DNA of 64,000 bases from assembly GCF_009002475.1 (NCBI RefSeq), contig NZ_AP019860.1, forward strand, positions 6,028,501 to 6,092,500, read 5' to 3'. The stretch is from Candidatus Uabimicrobium amorphum (lineage in GTDB: Bacteria; Planctomycetota; Uabimicrobiia; Uabimicrobiales; Uabimicrobiaceae). This document shows positions 1-8,600 of this stretch, one piece after another. The notes beneath the pieces were generated by a model. That model made no database searches. It worked only from the letters and a program-made list of their open reading frames with translations, and had not been told where the DNA came from. Each line of letters begins with the position of its first letter. The first letter of the stretch is position 1. The position numbers and the translations under genes were made by a program.

Positions 1-2
1 AA

Positions 3-446
3 AGTACCAAGACATTGAACAAAGTAGAAAGACGCTCTTCGTTAAAGATCTTGGTCGCAGATGATAGCGAGGTCAACCGTGAAGTTGCCATTGATACACT
101 AGATCACTTGGGATATAACGCTAAAGTGGTCAATGATGGCCAACAAGTGCTGGATGCTTTGGAAAAAAACACCTACGATATCATTTTAATGGATGTACAC
201 ATGCCAAAGTTAAATGGACTGGAAACAGCAAAGGCTATCGTGCAAAAATATGGGGAAAATCGCCCTCTTTTAATTGCCCTTACCGCAGATGTTACTACGG
301 AAAGTCGCAAGGAATGTTTAAATAGCGGTATGAGTGATTTTCTTGCCAAACCATTTTCACTCAACAGTATGAATGAGATTTTGAAAAAATGGAAAAAGGC
401 CTTGAGATTGAATAAGTCCGAAAATTTAGAGTCGCTTGAGGACTAG
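3..446 (+). CDS. Response-regulator receiver domain, C-terminal part of a larger protein (5' end outside window)
   Basis: This is a CheY-like receiver domain that accepts a phosphoryl group from a histidine kinase. An acidic pair (VADD) near the start, the phospho-acceptor Asp in ILMDVHMP, a Thr in ALTAD and Lys in LAKPF are all present. The reading frame stays open to the first base of the window, and the first usable start inside it (TTG at 15) has no ribosome-binding site. I therefore infer that this is the last domain of a hybrid sensor kinase or multi-domain regulator that begins outside the window. After the domain there is only a short charged tail. The gene converges on the minus-strand gene ending at 2235, with an insertion sequence and a palindromic element between them. 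Confidence 0.85.
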   Translation, partial: STKTLNKVERRSSLKILVADDSEVNREVAIDTLDHLGYNAKVVNDGQQVLDALEKNTYDIILMDVHMPKLNGLETAKAIVQKYGENRPLLIALTADVTTESRKECLNSGMSDFLAKPFSLNSMNEILKKWKKALRLNKSENLESLED

Positions 447-542
447 TGCTTTGGAACATTGATTTGTGAAAGTTGCTTAAGTATAGATATTCCGTAGTAC
501 TTGGTGCCCCCACAATCGGCTTCGCCGATTACTCCCGCACAG

Positions 543-553
543 GGCTGACAAGG
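543..553. repeat. Left target-site duplication of the IS4-family element
   Basis: The 11 bases GGCTGACAAGG directly abut the left inverted repeat and recur exactly after the right inverted repeat at 1945-1955. Direct duplications of this size are usual for the IS4 family. Confidence 0.9.
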
Positions 554-1944
554 CAAGCCCATTGACTTAAGCGTAAGTATATAGTATAAAATAATTTAAA
601 ACAGTAAAAGAAGAGATTATGAAAAAAAAGAGTAATAGATAAAAGTAAAGAACTATTAGAGTCAGAGCGTTTCAAAAAAATGCATCGTAAAAACGAAAAA
701 GACTTTACAAGAGAAAGAAAACTACCTTTTTCAAGATTAATGGTATTCATGATACGTAAAAGCATAAAATCAATACAAAATAGGCTAAACGAATTCGTAA
801 AAGACTTGCTTACAAATTTTACAACGGTAACCTCAGGAGCATATACAAAAGCAAGGAAAAAGCTGAATTATACAGCCTTTATAGAGTTAAATAAGCAAGC
901 AGTAGTTGAAACATTGTATGAAGATGAAGACTACAGAAAATACAAAGGTTTTCGTCTATGTGCAATAGACGGATCAAAAGTAAGACTTCCAAATGAAAAA
1001 GAGATAGAAGAACATTTTGGCACAATAAGATATAAAAATAAAAACATAAGTGTAGAAGGATCACACGCATTTGCAACAGTGTCAGTACTTTATGATCTAC
1101 TAAACGAAATCGCAATTGATAGCGAAATAGGACACTGTAAAAAAGATGAAGAGCTATTTGCTTACAAACACTTTCAACATGCAAATGAAAATGATCTCAT
1201 TCTCTTCGACAGAGGTTATTGTTCATATACCCTGTTAGCACATTTATGTAAAAAAGGTATCAATTTTGTAGTTAGATGTCCTGTTAATTCTTTCTATCAA
1301 GCAAACAAAATGTTTAAGCAGAAAATTGAGAGCTGTATTACAACTATTGAACCTCCTGACGATAAAAAGAAATTAGTTAATGACCAGTCTCTACCATCGA
1401 AAATTTCTGTACGTTTTGTTCGTGTTATGCTTGATACAGGTGATGTTGAAGTCCTTGTTTCTTCCTTAGTGGATGAACAATTGTACCCCACTGATGATTT
1501 TAAAGAGCTTTATTGGTTTAGATGGGGTATAGAAACTTTCTTTGATCGCATTAAAAACCGTCTTGACCTTGAGAATTTCACTGGCAAAACTACTCTATCT
1601 GTTCAACAAGATTTCTATGCTACTATTTACATTAGTGGTCTTGAATCTATTCTTATTGAAGATGCTCAAGATATTCTTGATCAGAAAACTTCTAGCAATA
1701 AGTATCCTCAGCAGGTCAATAAATCCGTTTCTTTTAATACCATTAAAAACTACGCTCTTGATTTACTTTTTGAAAATGACTCTGATTTACTTTTTGAAAA
1801 ACTTACTCAACTTTTTCTTTCTTCTCCTACTTGCATTCGAAAAGATCGCCCTCGACCCCGAGTTAAATCTCCTCGAAAACAAGTTAATTACTATAAAAGA
1901 AAACGAAAACCTACTTACTAGATTTTCTTAAGTCAATGGGCTTG
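554..1944 (+). mobile_element. Complete IS4-family insertion sequence, 1391 bp
   Basis: The ends are perfect 18-bp inverted repeats, CAAGCCCATTGACTTAAG at 554-571 and its exact complement at 1927-1944. An identical 11-bp target duplication (GGCTGACAAGG) flanks both ends. The element carries one transposase gene and no passenger. Identical ends and an undamaged duplication point to a recent insertion. The target was a palindromic intergenic element between two convergent gene ends, so no gene was broken. Confidence 0.93.
680..1921 (+). CDS. IS4-family DDE transposase (possible N-terminal frameshift in an A8 run)
   Basis: This is a cut-and-paste transposase of the DDE type. The first catalytic Asp lies in CAIDGSKVRLP, the second in LILFDRGY, and the IS4 signature Y-(2)-R-(3)-E-(6)-K is exact in YWFRWGIETFFDRIK. 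ATG 680 is the first start in this frame, but family-like coding (ESERFKKMHRKN) continues upstream without any start codon. An ATG at 619, in another frame, is followed by a run of eight A at 622-629. Removing one A, by slippage or assembly correction, would join ATG 619 to this frame and add about 20 residues. Either the run is a programmed slippage site, or it is a frameshift mutation or sequencing error. The catalytic part is intact. Confidence 0.92.
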   Translation: MHRKNEKDFTRERKLPFSRLMVFMIRKSIKSIQNRLNEFVKDLLTNFTTVTSGAYTKARKKLNYTAFIELNKQAVVETLYEDEDYRKYKGFRLCAIDGSKVRLPNEKEIEEHFGTIRYKNKNISVEGSHAFATVSVLYDLLNEIAIDSEIGHCKKDEELFAYKHFQHANENDLILFDRGYCSYTLLAHLCKKGINFVVRCPVNSFYQANKMFKQKIESCITTIEPPDDKKKLVNDQSLPSKISVRFVRVMLDTGDVEVLVSSLVDEQLYPTDDFKELYWFRWGIETFFDRIKNRLDLENFTGKTTLSVQQDFYATIYISGLESILIEDAQDILDQKTSSNKYPQQVNKSVSFNTIKNYALDLLFENDSDLLFEKLTQLFLSSPTCIRKDRPRPRVKSPRKQVNYYKRKRKPTY

Positions 1945-1955
1945 GGCTGACAAGG
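1945..1955. repeat. Right target-site duplication of the IS4-family element
   Basis: GGCTGACAAGG directly after the right inverted repeat, identical to 543-553. Confidence 0.9.
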
Positions 1956-2034
1956 GTAGGTTTTATGTAAGTTACATGATGCAAGGTGCTTATGGCTAAA
2001 AGTAGATATTATTTCAAACTAAAGTTCCCCAGGG

Positions 2035-2115
2035 TGTCATTCCTGCGAAAGCAGGAATCCACAATATAAAGTCGACTTGTAAACGCCTGGATCCCTGGTA
2101 AAGCCAGGGATGACA
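2035..2115. repeat. Paired REP-like hairpins in opposite orientation
   Basis: TGTCATTCC-hairpin-GGAATCCA at 2035-2062 is followed by an inverted relative, CTGGATCCC-hairpin-GGGATGACA, at 2087-2115. TGTCAT..CC and GG.ATCCA palindromes of this kind are common extragenic repeats in many bacteria. Together they form the centre of the larger palindrome described at 498-2230. Confidence 0.6.
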
Positions 2116-2234
2116 ACCGGGGATTCGTCAGTGAAAAAGTTTTTATCTCTTTTCTATATATGTGTTTAGCCAAAAACCTACCCCTGACAACTCCACAGGG
2201 GGAGTTTACGAAGTGCTATACGTATTGACTCATT

Positions 2235-3104
2235 TTATTTAGGATATTTACGGTTAATTTTGTAGTGTAGTTTCAATAATTTCATACCTAAAAAACGAAA
2301 TTCATGATCGGTACGTAGAACTTTTTCTTCGTCATTGTAGACGTGAATTACTTCTTTTATTGGTACATATTTGATTTTGATCGTTTCTTCGTCGACTTGA
2401 TGTATGCGATAGTAGCCCGGATCACCTATCTTTTTTCCGTAGGATATTAATTTGAACGAGCCATCTGCTTCTAGCTGCGGGCGCAAAATTACCGTTACAT
2501 AGCCTCGAGGTAAAGGGAAAAAAACTTTTACACAAGGTTTTCCGTATCTGGGAGGAGTGCAGGTCGTGTAGAACCCAGCGTATACGACTTGATCGGTTGC
2601 TTTGACTTTTCGCAACCAACAAGTGTATGCCACTTCCCCGTTTTCACGGCGTAGTTGGATCACTTGGCTGGTCATTCCTTGGCTAGTATCTAAGGAGGAC
2701 AATGGTAGATTGAGTTGTTCAATTTGTTTAGAGACGGTGCTGATGAGAATTTTGGCACCTATAGACATAACTCCGTACCATTGTGACCATACATCTAAAC
2801 TAAAGTTGGCGGTTTTTTCGTAAAATTCGAGAACGTCGGGATCTACTTTGTTGGTGTCAAAGCTTTCGCTGTGTAAAGCGTTAAAATCATCAAGGAGTCC
2901 CTTATCTTCTGTACATTCGTGTATGGAAAGATTTTCCCTTGCGGCGTACTTTTTATAAAATTCGCTCCCTATTTTTGTTTCAAAGTTAACCGGACCAACC
3001 AGCCACGGCGCGTCTTTTACTTTTATTTTTTTTCCGGTCCATAAAATCCATCTTTGAATAGACCATTCTAAAAAAATACCAAATACATTCTTAAACCAGT
3101 TCAT
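2235..3104 (-). CDS. Conserved-looking hypothetical protein, 289 aa
   Basis: I do not recognise this protein. It has no signal peptide or clear membrane segment. The N-terminus is a hydrophobic/aromatic amphipathic stretch (NWFKNVFGIFLEWSIQRW) followed by a mixed, probably globular sequence with a motif DAPWLVGPV. The latter half is rich in beta-strand-like sequence. I place the start at ATG 3104, which has AAAGG about ten bases upstream, rather than at the TTG six codons earlier. It ends facing the IS-containing palindrome and appears to be transcribed alone, because about 200 bases without a gene separate it from the neighbouring minus-strand gene. Confidence 0.7.
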   Translation of the reverse strand: MNWFKNVFGIFLEWSIQRWILWTGKKIKVKDAPWLVGPVNFETKIGSEFYKKYAARENLSIHECTEDKGLLDDFNALHSESFDTNKVDPDVLEFYEKTANFSLDVWSQWYGVMSIGAKILISTVSKQIEQLNLPLSSLDTSQGMTSQVIQLRRENGEVAYTCWLRKVKATDQVVYAGFYTTCTPPRYGKPCVKVFFPLPRGYVTVILRPQLEADGSFKLISYGKKIGDPGYYRIHQVDEETIKIKYVPIKEVIHVYNDEEKVLRTDHEFRFLGMKLLKLHYKINRKYPK

Positions 3105-3311
3105 TTTTACCGTACCTTTCAAAACTCAAAAATCTAAAATAGGTTTGAGACGTTCCATGTTCATTGTGTCGCGATCCCAAATACATGCATGTAAACAAAA
3201 ATTAGTTAACAATATTGTTAAGATATTTGTCTCCTTGATACTGTAAACTAAGAGAATCGCAGCGTAGTCGTCACGATAATTTTTATGGCGAATATTTTCT
3301 AAGAAAAAAAA

Positions 3312-3917
3312 TTACAGATAAAAAACACTGGGAGGATACTCTAGTTGATATCTGTTGCCACATACACTAGCGTTAATGAAAGTTGTACGATTCCATTGAT
3401 GCGTGCCGTTGCTGTGAACGTGGCCGAAAATATGATACTTCGGTTGTATTTGCTGTACACGTTTGGCAAGATATTTGCAACCTTGATGTTTGTGGGCATT
3501 GACATCAAAGTCTAAAATTTTGGCAGGTGGCATATGAGTGATGAGAACATCAACATCATGAGGGATATTTTGCCATTTGTCTTGTAAAGAATCTTTTTCG
3601 CAATGGTATGCCCAGTGTGCAGGTGTCCATGGACTTCCGTAGAATTTTATATTGTCTATAACGATACATTCATCAACTAAAAAATGTGCGTTATGAAAAA
3701 AGTCGCAGAAGTTATACTGCTCATAACAGGGGTCGTGGTTACCAGCAATAATAATTTTATGTGGATGTGGTAAGCTGTTTACAAATGCACTGAAACTTTG
3801 CAATTCGTGAATGCGTCCTATATTTGTCGCATCACCTGCATGAATGAAGACGTCACCAGGGGGAATACATAATTCGTTATGTTTGTTGTGGGAATCAGAA
3901 ATAGCTATTATTTTCAA
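3312..3917 (-). CDS. Calcineurin-like metallophosphoesterase
   Basis: This is a binuclear-metal phosphoesterase of the calcineurin-like superfamily. The ordered motifs are all visible: D-x-H in AISDSHNKH near the N-terminus, GD in HAGDAT, GNHD in IIAGNHDPC, H in LITHMPPA and GHVH near the C-terminus. About 200 residues is a usual size for the short cytoplasmic members (MPPED-like). The substrate cannot be told from sequence. The start chosen is TTG 3917, with AAAGGG six bases upstream; an in-frame TTG five codons earlier (3932) is possible but lacks a site. It is divergent from the membrane-protein gene at 4072. Confidence 0.88.
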   Translation of the reverse strand: MKIIAISDSHNKHNELCIPPGDVFIHAGDATNIGRIHELQSFSAFVNSLPHPHKIIIAGNHDPCYEQYNFCDFFHNAHFLVDECIVIDNIKFYGSPWTPAHWAYHCEKDSLQDKWQNIPHDVDVLITHMPPAKILDFDVNAHKHQGCKYLAKRVQQIQPKYHIFGHVHSNGTHQWNRTTFINASVCGNRYQLEYPPSVFYL

Positions 3918-4071
3918 ATGTTTCCCTTTCAATAAATACTGGTAATATTACAAATAATGTGTTTGAATATTGCGTATTCATTTCCTGGTTTTCGTGATCT
4001 CCTAGTTTACTCTTCTTTGTGCAGTCAATGTCAACAAAACCAGAAATTTTTTCTATATATGGGTTGTTGTT

Positions 4072-4824
4072 ATGAATGATTTTACAATTAGTGGTATTCA
4101 AGATTTTTTTAAACGTAGTCTGCGACTAGCGATCAATCGCTATTTTTTTGTTGCAGTCATACTTGTGGCGTTTGCCATTTTTATCAATATATGTGTGGAG
4201 ATTTTTGCCAATGAGCCAGTGATTCATATTCCTATTGCTATTCTAGGTATGGCTTTAGAAATTTTTGTTTCTGCCATGATATTATATGGTTTGCACCATG
4301 TGTATACAAAAAAAACATTTAGTTTTTCTTCGGCGATTGAAAGAGGAATAACGAGTATTTTTGCGATGTTTATGATTATTTTTCCTCTTGTCTTTACTCT
4401 TACGCTCGCTTATCTAGCACTTGACATGGCCAAAAGTATGTCCGCCATTTACCGCTACGCGATCATTGGTCTTTTTTTGTATGTGAGTGTGCGCTTGGTG
4501 GTATGTACGCCTGTTGTTTTGCCGATTGTGGTGATGGAAGATGTTACTTCAATAGGTGCCATTCGACGTTCTTTTTCCCTGACTAAGGGATGTTGGTGGA
4601 AAGTTTATTTTTGGTTCGGAAGTATGCTATTTGGCCTGATTTTATGTGTTGTCGGTTATTTTGCGATTATGAGGTTGCAAATAAATGGTGTTCGTCTTTC
4701 CTTGTACCTTGGTGCACTTGAGACGTTTTGTTTGCATTTAGTTGTATTCAGTTGTATTAGTATATTGTTTCACTCCAGCGCCATCGTAATCTACAATCAT
4801 TTACTATCGCGAGGAAAAAAATAG
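4072..4824 (+). CDS. Multi-pass membrane protein, 250 aa
   Basis: This is an integral membrane protein with about six hydrophobic segments, starting around residues 25-47, 57-75, 95-118, 128-150, 180-200 and 215-240. The stretch SIGAIRRSFSLTKGCWWK between segments four and five resembles the conserved S..L..G.WW motif in the membrane domain of glycerophosphodiesterase-type and related uncharacterised proteins. That resemblance is weak and no function is claimed. The TAG stop is itself part of the terminator palindrome at 4815-4849, which it shares with the convergent uracil-DNA glycosylase gene. Confidence 0.78.
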   Translation: MNDFTISGIQDFFKRSLRLAINRYFFVAVILVAFAIFINICVEIFANEPVIHIPIAILGMALEIFVSAMILYGLHHVYTKKTFSFSSAIERGITSIFAMFMIIFPLVFTLTLAYLALDMAKSMSAIYRYAIIGLFLYVSVRLVVCTPVVLPIVVMEDVTSIGAIRRSFSLTKGCWWKVYFWFGSMLFGLILCVVGYFAIMRLQINGVRLSLYLGALETFCLHLVVFSCISILFHSSAIVIYNHLLSRGKK

Positions 4825-4849
4825 GACGGTGTGCACCGTCCTATTTTTT
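4815..4849. terminator. Bidirectional terminator between convergent genes
   Basis: This is a near-perfect palindrome with stem GGACGGTG/CACCGTCC, an A-run before it and a T-run after it, so it is functional on both strands. It overlaps the 3' ends of both flanking genes (stops at 4822-4824 and 4848-4850). Confidence 0.9.
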
Positions 4850-5579
4850 ACTTATCTTGCAATTCCAATAACAAAGCCTTGAGTCTCTTGAGGTCAACCC
4901 ACGCCTTTTTCTTTTCTTCTGTATTGCGTAATAAGTACGCGGGGTGATAGGTACAGATGACCGGTATACCTTCGTAATCAAAAGTTTTATCGCGATATGT
5001 CCACATTGCTTGCTGTGTATTTGTCAAAAACTGCGCGGCAAATTTACCCATACTACATAGGACTTTGGGACGAAGTATTTGCAGTTGTTGTTGTAACCAC
5101 GGACGACACGCGACAATTTCATCAGGGTCTGGGTTGCGATTGTTTGGCGGACGACATTTTATCACATTGCAAATGTAAACATCCTCACGGCGGATTTGTA
5201 TTGCTGCGAGCATTTTTGTCAACAATTGCCCGGCTTTGCCAACAAACGGTTCTCCGCTTTGGTCCTCATAGTAACCAGGAGCTTCCCCGATAATTACCAG
5301 GTCGGGATTTGCCGATCCCACACCAAAGACTACTTGGGTACGTGTTTTGGCCAATTTGCATTTCGTGCAGCTTAGCGCTTGTTGTTGTGCTAATTTAAGT
5401 GAATCATTGCTGTTACCCTGTTGCGGCAGTTCATTACTTTGATTTTGTGGTGTATCAGCAGGGGGCATTCGTCGCTCCTTACGTTGTGTAGGATCGATAT
5501 ACGCATAGCTTCCCGCGTAGTTTTTTTCTAAGATTAAGCGCTCGCGTATCATTGCGATCATTTTTTGTATGTCACTCAT
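4848..5579 (-). CDS. Type-4 (iron-sulfur) uracil-DNA glycosylase
   Basis: It removes uracil from DNA in base-excision repair. The family-4 signature is clear: CTKCKLAKTR with two iron-sulfur cysteines, the uracil-binding GEAPG loop, a third cysteine in NVIKCRPPNNR and a fourth in VACRPW, then the second catalytic motif HPAYLLR. The N-terminal 70 residues before the first cysteines form a charged extension. I start at ATG 5579 (MSDIQKM). The in-frame ATG at 5618 lies inside the terminator hairpin of the upstream gene and is an unlikely start. It shares a two-way terminator with the convergent membrane protein. Confidence 0.93.
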   Translation of the reverse strand: MSDIQKMIAMIRERLILEKNYAGSYAYIDPTQRKERRMPPADTPQNQSNELPQQGNSNDSLKLAQQQALSCTKCKLAKTRTQVVFGVGSANPDLVIIGEAPGYYEDQSGEPFVGKAGQLLTKMLAAIQIRREDVYICNVIKCRPPNNRNPDPDEIVACRPWLQQQLQILRPKVLCSMGKFAAQFLTNTQQAMWTYRDKTFDYEGIPVICTYHPAYLLRNTEEKKKAWVDLKRLKALLLELQDK

Positions 5580-5590
5580 CAATTTTATCC

Positions 5591-5616
5591 AAAAAAGCGG
5601 CGGTCTTATGACCGCC
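5591..5616 (-). terminator. Rho-independent terminator after the AsmA-like gene
   Basis: On the minus strand, stem GGCGGTC/GACCGCC with a four-base loop is followed by six T. It lies between the stop of the AsmA-like gene (5630) and the start of the glycosylase gene. Confidence 0.85.
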
Positions 5617-5629
5617 ACTGTTTTATCTA

Positions 5630-8600
5630 TTACTTATTCACAGGTGATGGTTTAAAACCCGACGATCCCCATGAGACGCCGTTTTCTTTTTCAATAAAGT
5701 TGGCGAGAAAAGGTGCTTTTTGCTTTAGGTTTTCCATAAACTCCTCTGCCGGCTTAAATTGAAAATCATAGGTTCCATCTAAACTACACCACCCCTTTAG
5801 TGCAGGGAAAGGTTTTCCCTTTGGTGTAAAACTTACTTCTACGTAGTTTACTTTGCTAAAAGGATGTGAAGACCAATTGTTTGAGTTACCCTGGTATGGG
5901 GAGTCGTTGGTCACTTTAAACGCGATATACAACGAACCAAAGTCGAAAGCAAAAGGATCATCTATTTTTAGTTTAGACATTAAGCTTTCTTGTTTTTGTT
6001 GGATGTTGTTTTGCATGTCGGTTATTTGTTGTTGATATCCAGAGATTTTCTTTTGCCAACCTGCAATTTGCGTTTCCAATTTACCTTTTTGCTCTTCATA
6101 TTCCGCAATCTCGGTATCATAAGTTGATAAATACTTTTGGGTATTTTTCAACTGTTTTTCCACGGGACCACGTAAAAACTGTGGTGTGTATTTGAGTTTT
6201 TCACTCAGTGAGTTGATAAGGCCCTCTGTCTCGCGTTTTTTATCAATGGTAGGCTGTATATTCTTAGTAAGAGTTGTGAGTGTTTCTTGTAACCCACTCA
6301 CGCTGCCTTTGCCACCAGTGAGGTTCGTTTGCAATTGAGATAATTGTGATTTTAACGGAGCGATTTGTGCCTCTAGTTCTTGTTTTATACTGTCGAGGTC
6401 GACAAAATTTGACATATCAAAACCAAGGTCAAATTTTCCTCCAGAGATCTTTAGAGAGGTTTCGCCGTTTGACAGTAAGCTCTTCTTGATCACACGTGGG
6501 TCGAGACCTGTCCACACATTTTCGCCTTTAAAACTAAACTTGACAACATCACCTTCGGCAAAATTGATTTTGTTAAAAAGCGGGAAGGGGACAACGCTAT
6601 TGAGACGCTCTGTTACAGAGCCAAATAGAGATGTGGTGTATGACATTTCTTCGATGTCACTGGTGAATTTACACTCCGGGTGTTCTTTGTCGAGATTTGC
6701 TTGCGCGGTGACCGATAGTTTACCATCGTTGGTCTGACCGTTGACATCAAACATGAACATGTTGTTCGCTTCTTTTTCGTTAAGCGCCGCTGTTACGGTG
6801 AAATCCTTTGCGGTGTTTAGTTCATCAATTTGTGCCTTATCAACGATAATCTTGAAATCGACAATAAACTTTCTCAACATATCGCGCACTTCTTGCGGCA
6901 AAGTGACTATATGCTCGTCTGTTTCTGTATTCGTGTCTTCCTGTGCTTTGTCGTCGTTTGTTACAGGAGCGGGTTTGTCTTCTTTTGCCACAGGTTTTTT
7001 TTCCGTACCCAGAACTTTTTGAATATGCGGCAAGTCAATTTCAGGGATGGTGATACGTCCAAACAGTTTTCCGGATATGTCCTGTGCTTTTTTGTGCATA
7101 ACCAAATTACCGATTTCGAATTGTAGTTTGGCATTTTGCAGCTTCAGAGTTTCGATAATAGGTAACATCGCACTTAGCTCGGAGAATGGTAGTTCTTCAA
7201 TGTTTATTACCGTTGCAGGACTCTTACCGTCTTCTGCGGTGATGTGCAAATCGTCTTGTTGTTGTACAATTGCCAGGTTTCCCATTTTGATTTTTGTACG
7301 GCCTAGCTTAGGAACGGAATTTTTGATGTCAATAGATGTTTGTGTATCTTGCTTTTGTAAATGGATTTCCGTAGCGTATGCTAAAGCAAAATCACTTTTC
7401 TTATCAACCAATACACCTTTCTGGGCATCGGTGAATTTCAAGATAAACGGGGTAAAATCTTTGCTAAACTCCACGGTAAGATTTTGTGGTGAACCGTTTA
7501 GGGTCGTATTTATGTTGAATTTTCCATCGATTTTTAAATCTTCGCGGAGCATTTTTCGTAAAGATGCGTCATTTTTAGCGATAAAGTTTACCGGAATGGA
7601 GTCTTGAATTTGTTTTCCATGTCCGAGTACTTTAACACTGAGGTTATTGAGCTGTAGGTCTTGTTGATCTTTACTAATTGTTCCTGACAAGCGGCTATAC
7701 AATAGAGGTGCTTTGCCTTTGTTTAACCCGAAATGTGACTTGGGGTTTATTTCGATGTTTAGTGGGGCTTTTTTTTCGTTAAACTTACCAAGGTCTTTTA
7801 TGACCAGTTGTATATCGCTGTCCACTCCATGGTTTGATTCAATGGTGGGTAGAAACTTTTCGCCATCTTGTAAACGTATGGCCAAATCACCGCGATATAG
7901 AATTTTGTTGCGTATTTTTAATTCGTCTAAATTTCCTTGTAGACGTGTATTGTAAAGGAATTTACCACGTAGTTTCTGTAAGTGTACGCCACTACTTTTT
8001 GCCATTTCGCGAACAAAGTAAGGAATTTTTTCCAAGTCGCCATCTACGCGAATATCAATACCATCGGTAACGGTGGTCTTGCCTTTGTTTTTCACTTTCA
8101 CTTTTCCCGTGGAAAATGACAATGGTTGTAGGACGATGTCTTTGATAGCCCCGTGAACATTAAGTTGTAAGGCTTCATGCTTAAAGCTAACGGTACGAAT
8201 TTCTACATTTGTTGGCTGGTTGTCTTGAAGAGCCATTACGATATCGTGTTTCCAGTCCGCTTTGGGGATTGAGTATGGAGTCGATTGTAACACAAAGGCC
8301 AAGTTGCGAATTCCACCATTTCCTGCGATTTTAACTTTGTCACCTTTTTTGGCAACACGTGTAATGTGTTGAATCTTACCACGTGGTTGCAAGCCTGGAA
8401 TAAAAGGCTTAATGTAAGGCTCTAAGCCACCTAAATTTACGGCCAGTTTTACCTGTAAATCATTGCGGTCATTTCCAGCAAGGCTGACGTTTCCTTTTCC
8501 TTTTAATTCAAGAATATCACTGCCTTTGGTTTGAAAATTTAGGTCTTTAATGGTGACTTTCTTCAGAATTTTATTCGCATCAAAATCCATAAAAAAAGAG

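Larger units (their letters stand above)
498..2230. repeat. Large imperfect palindromic element split by the insertion sequence
   Basis: If the insertion sequence and one target copy are removed, about 500-553 plus 1956-2062 read as an imperfect inverted repeat of about 2087-2230. Matching blocks include GGGTAGGTTTT against AAAACCTACCCC, GGCTAAA against its reverse complement, a CCCC-containing block, and TGTCAT..CC hairpins near the centre. The left arm also holds a perfect hairpin, AATCGGC/GCCGATT, at 513-529. The element fills the space between two convergent gene ends. No gene is seen in 1956-2234. The boundaries are approximate because the alignment was done by eye. Confidence 0.55.
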
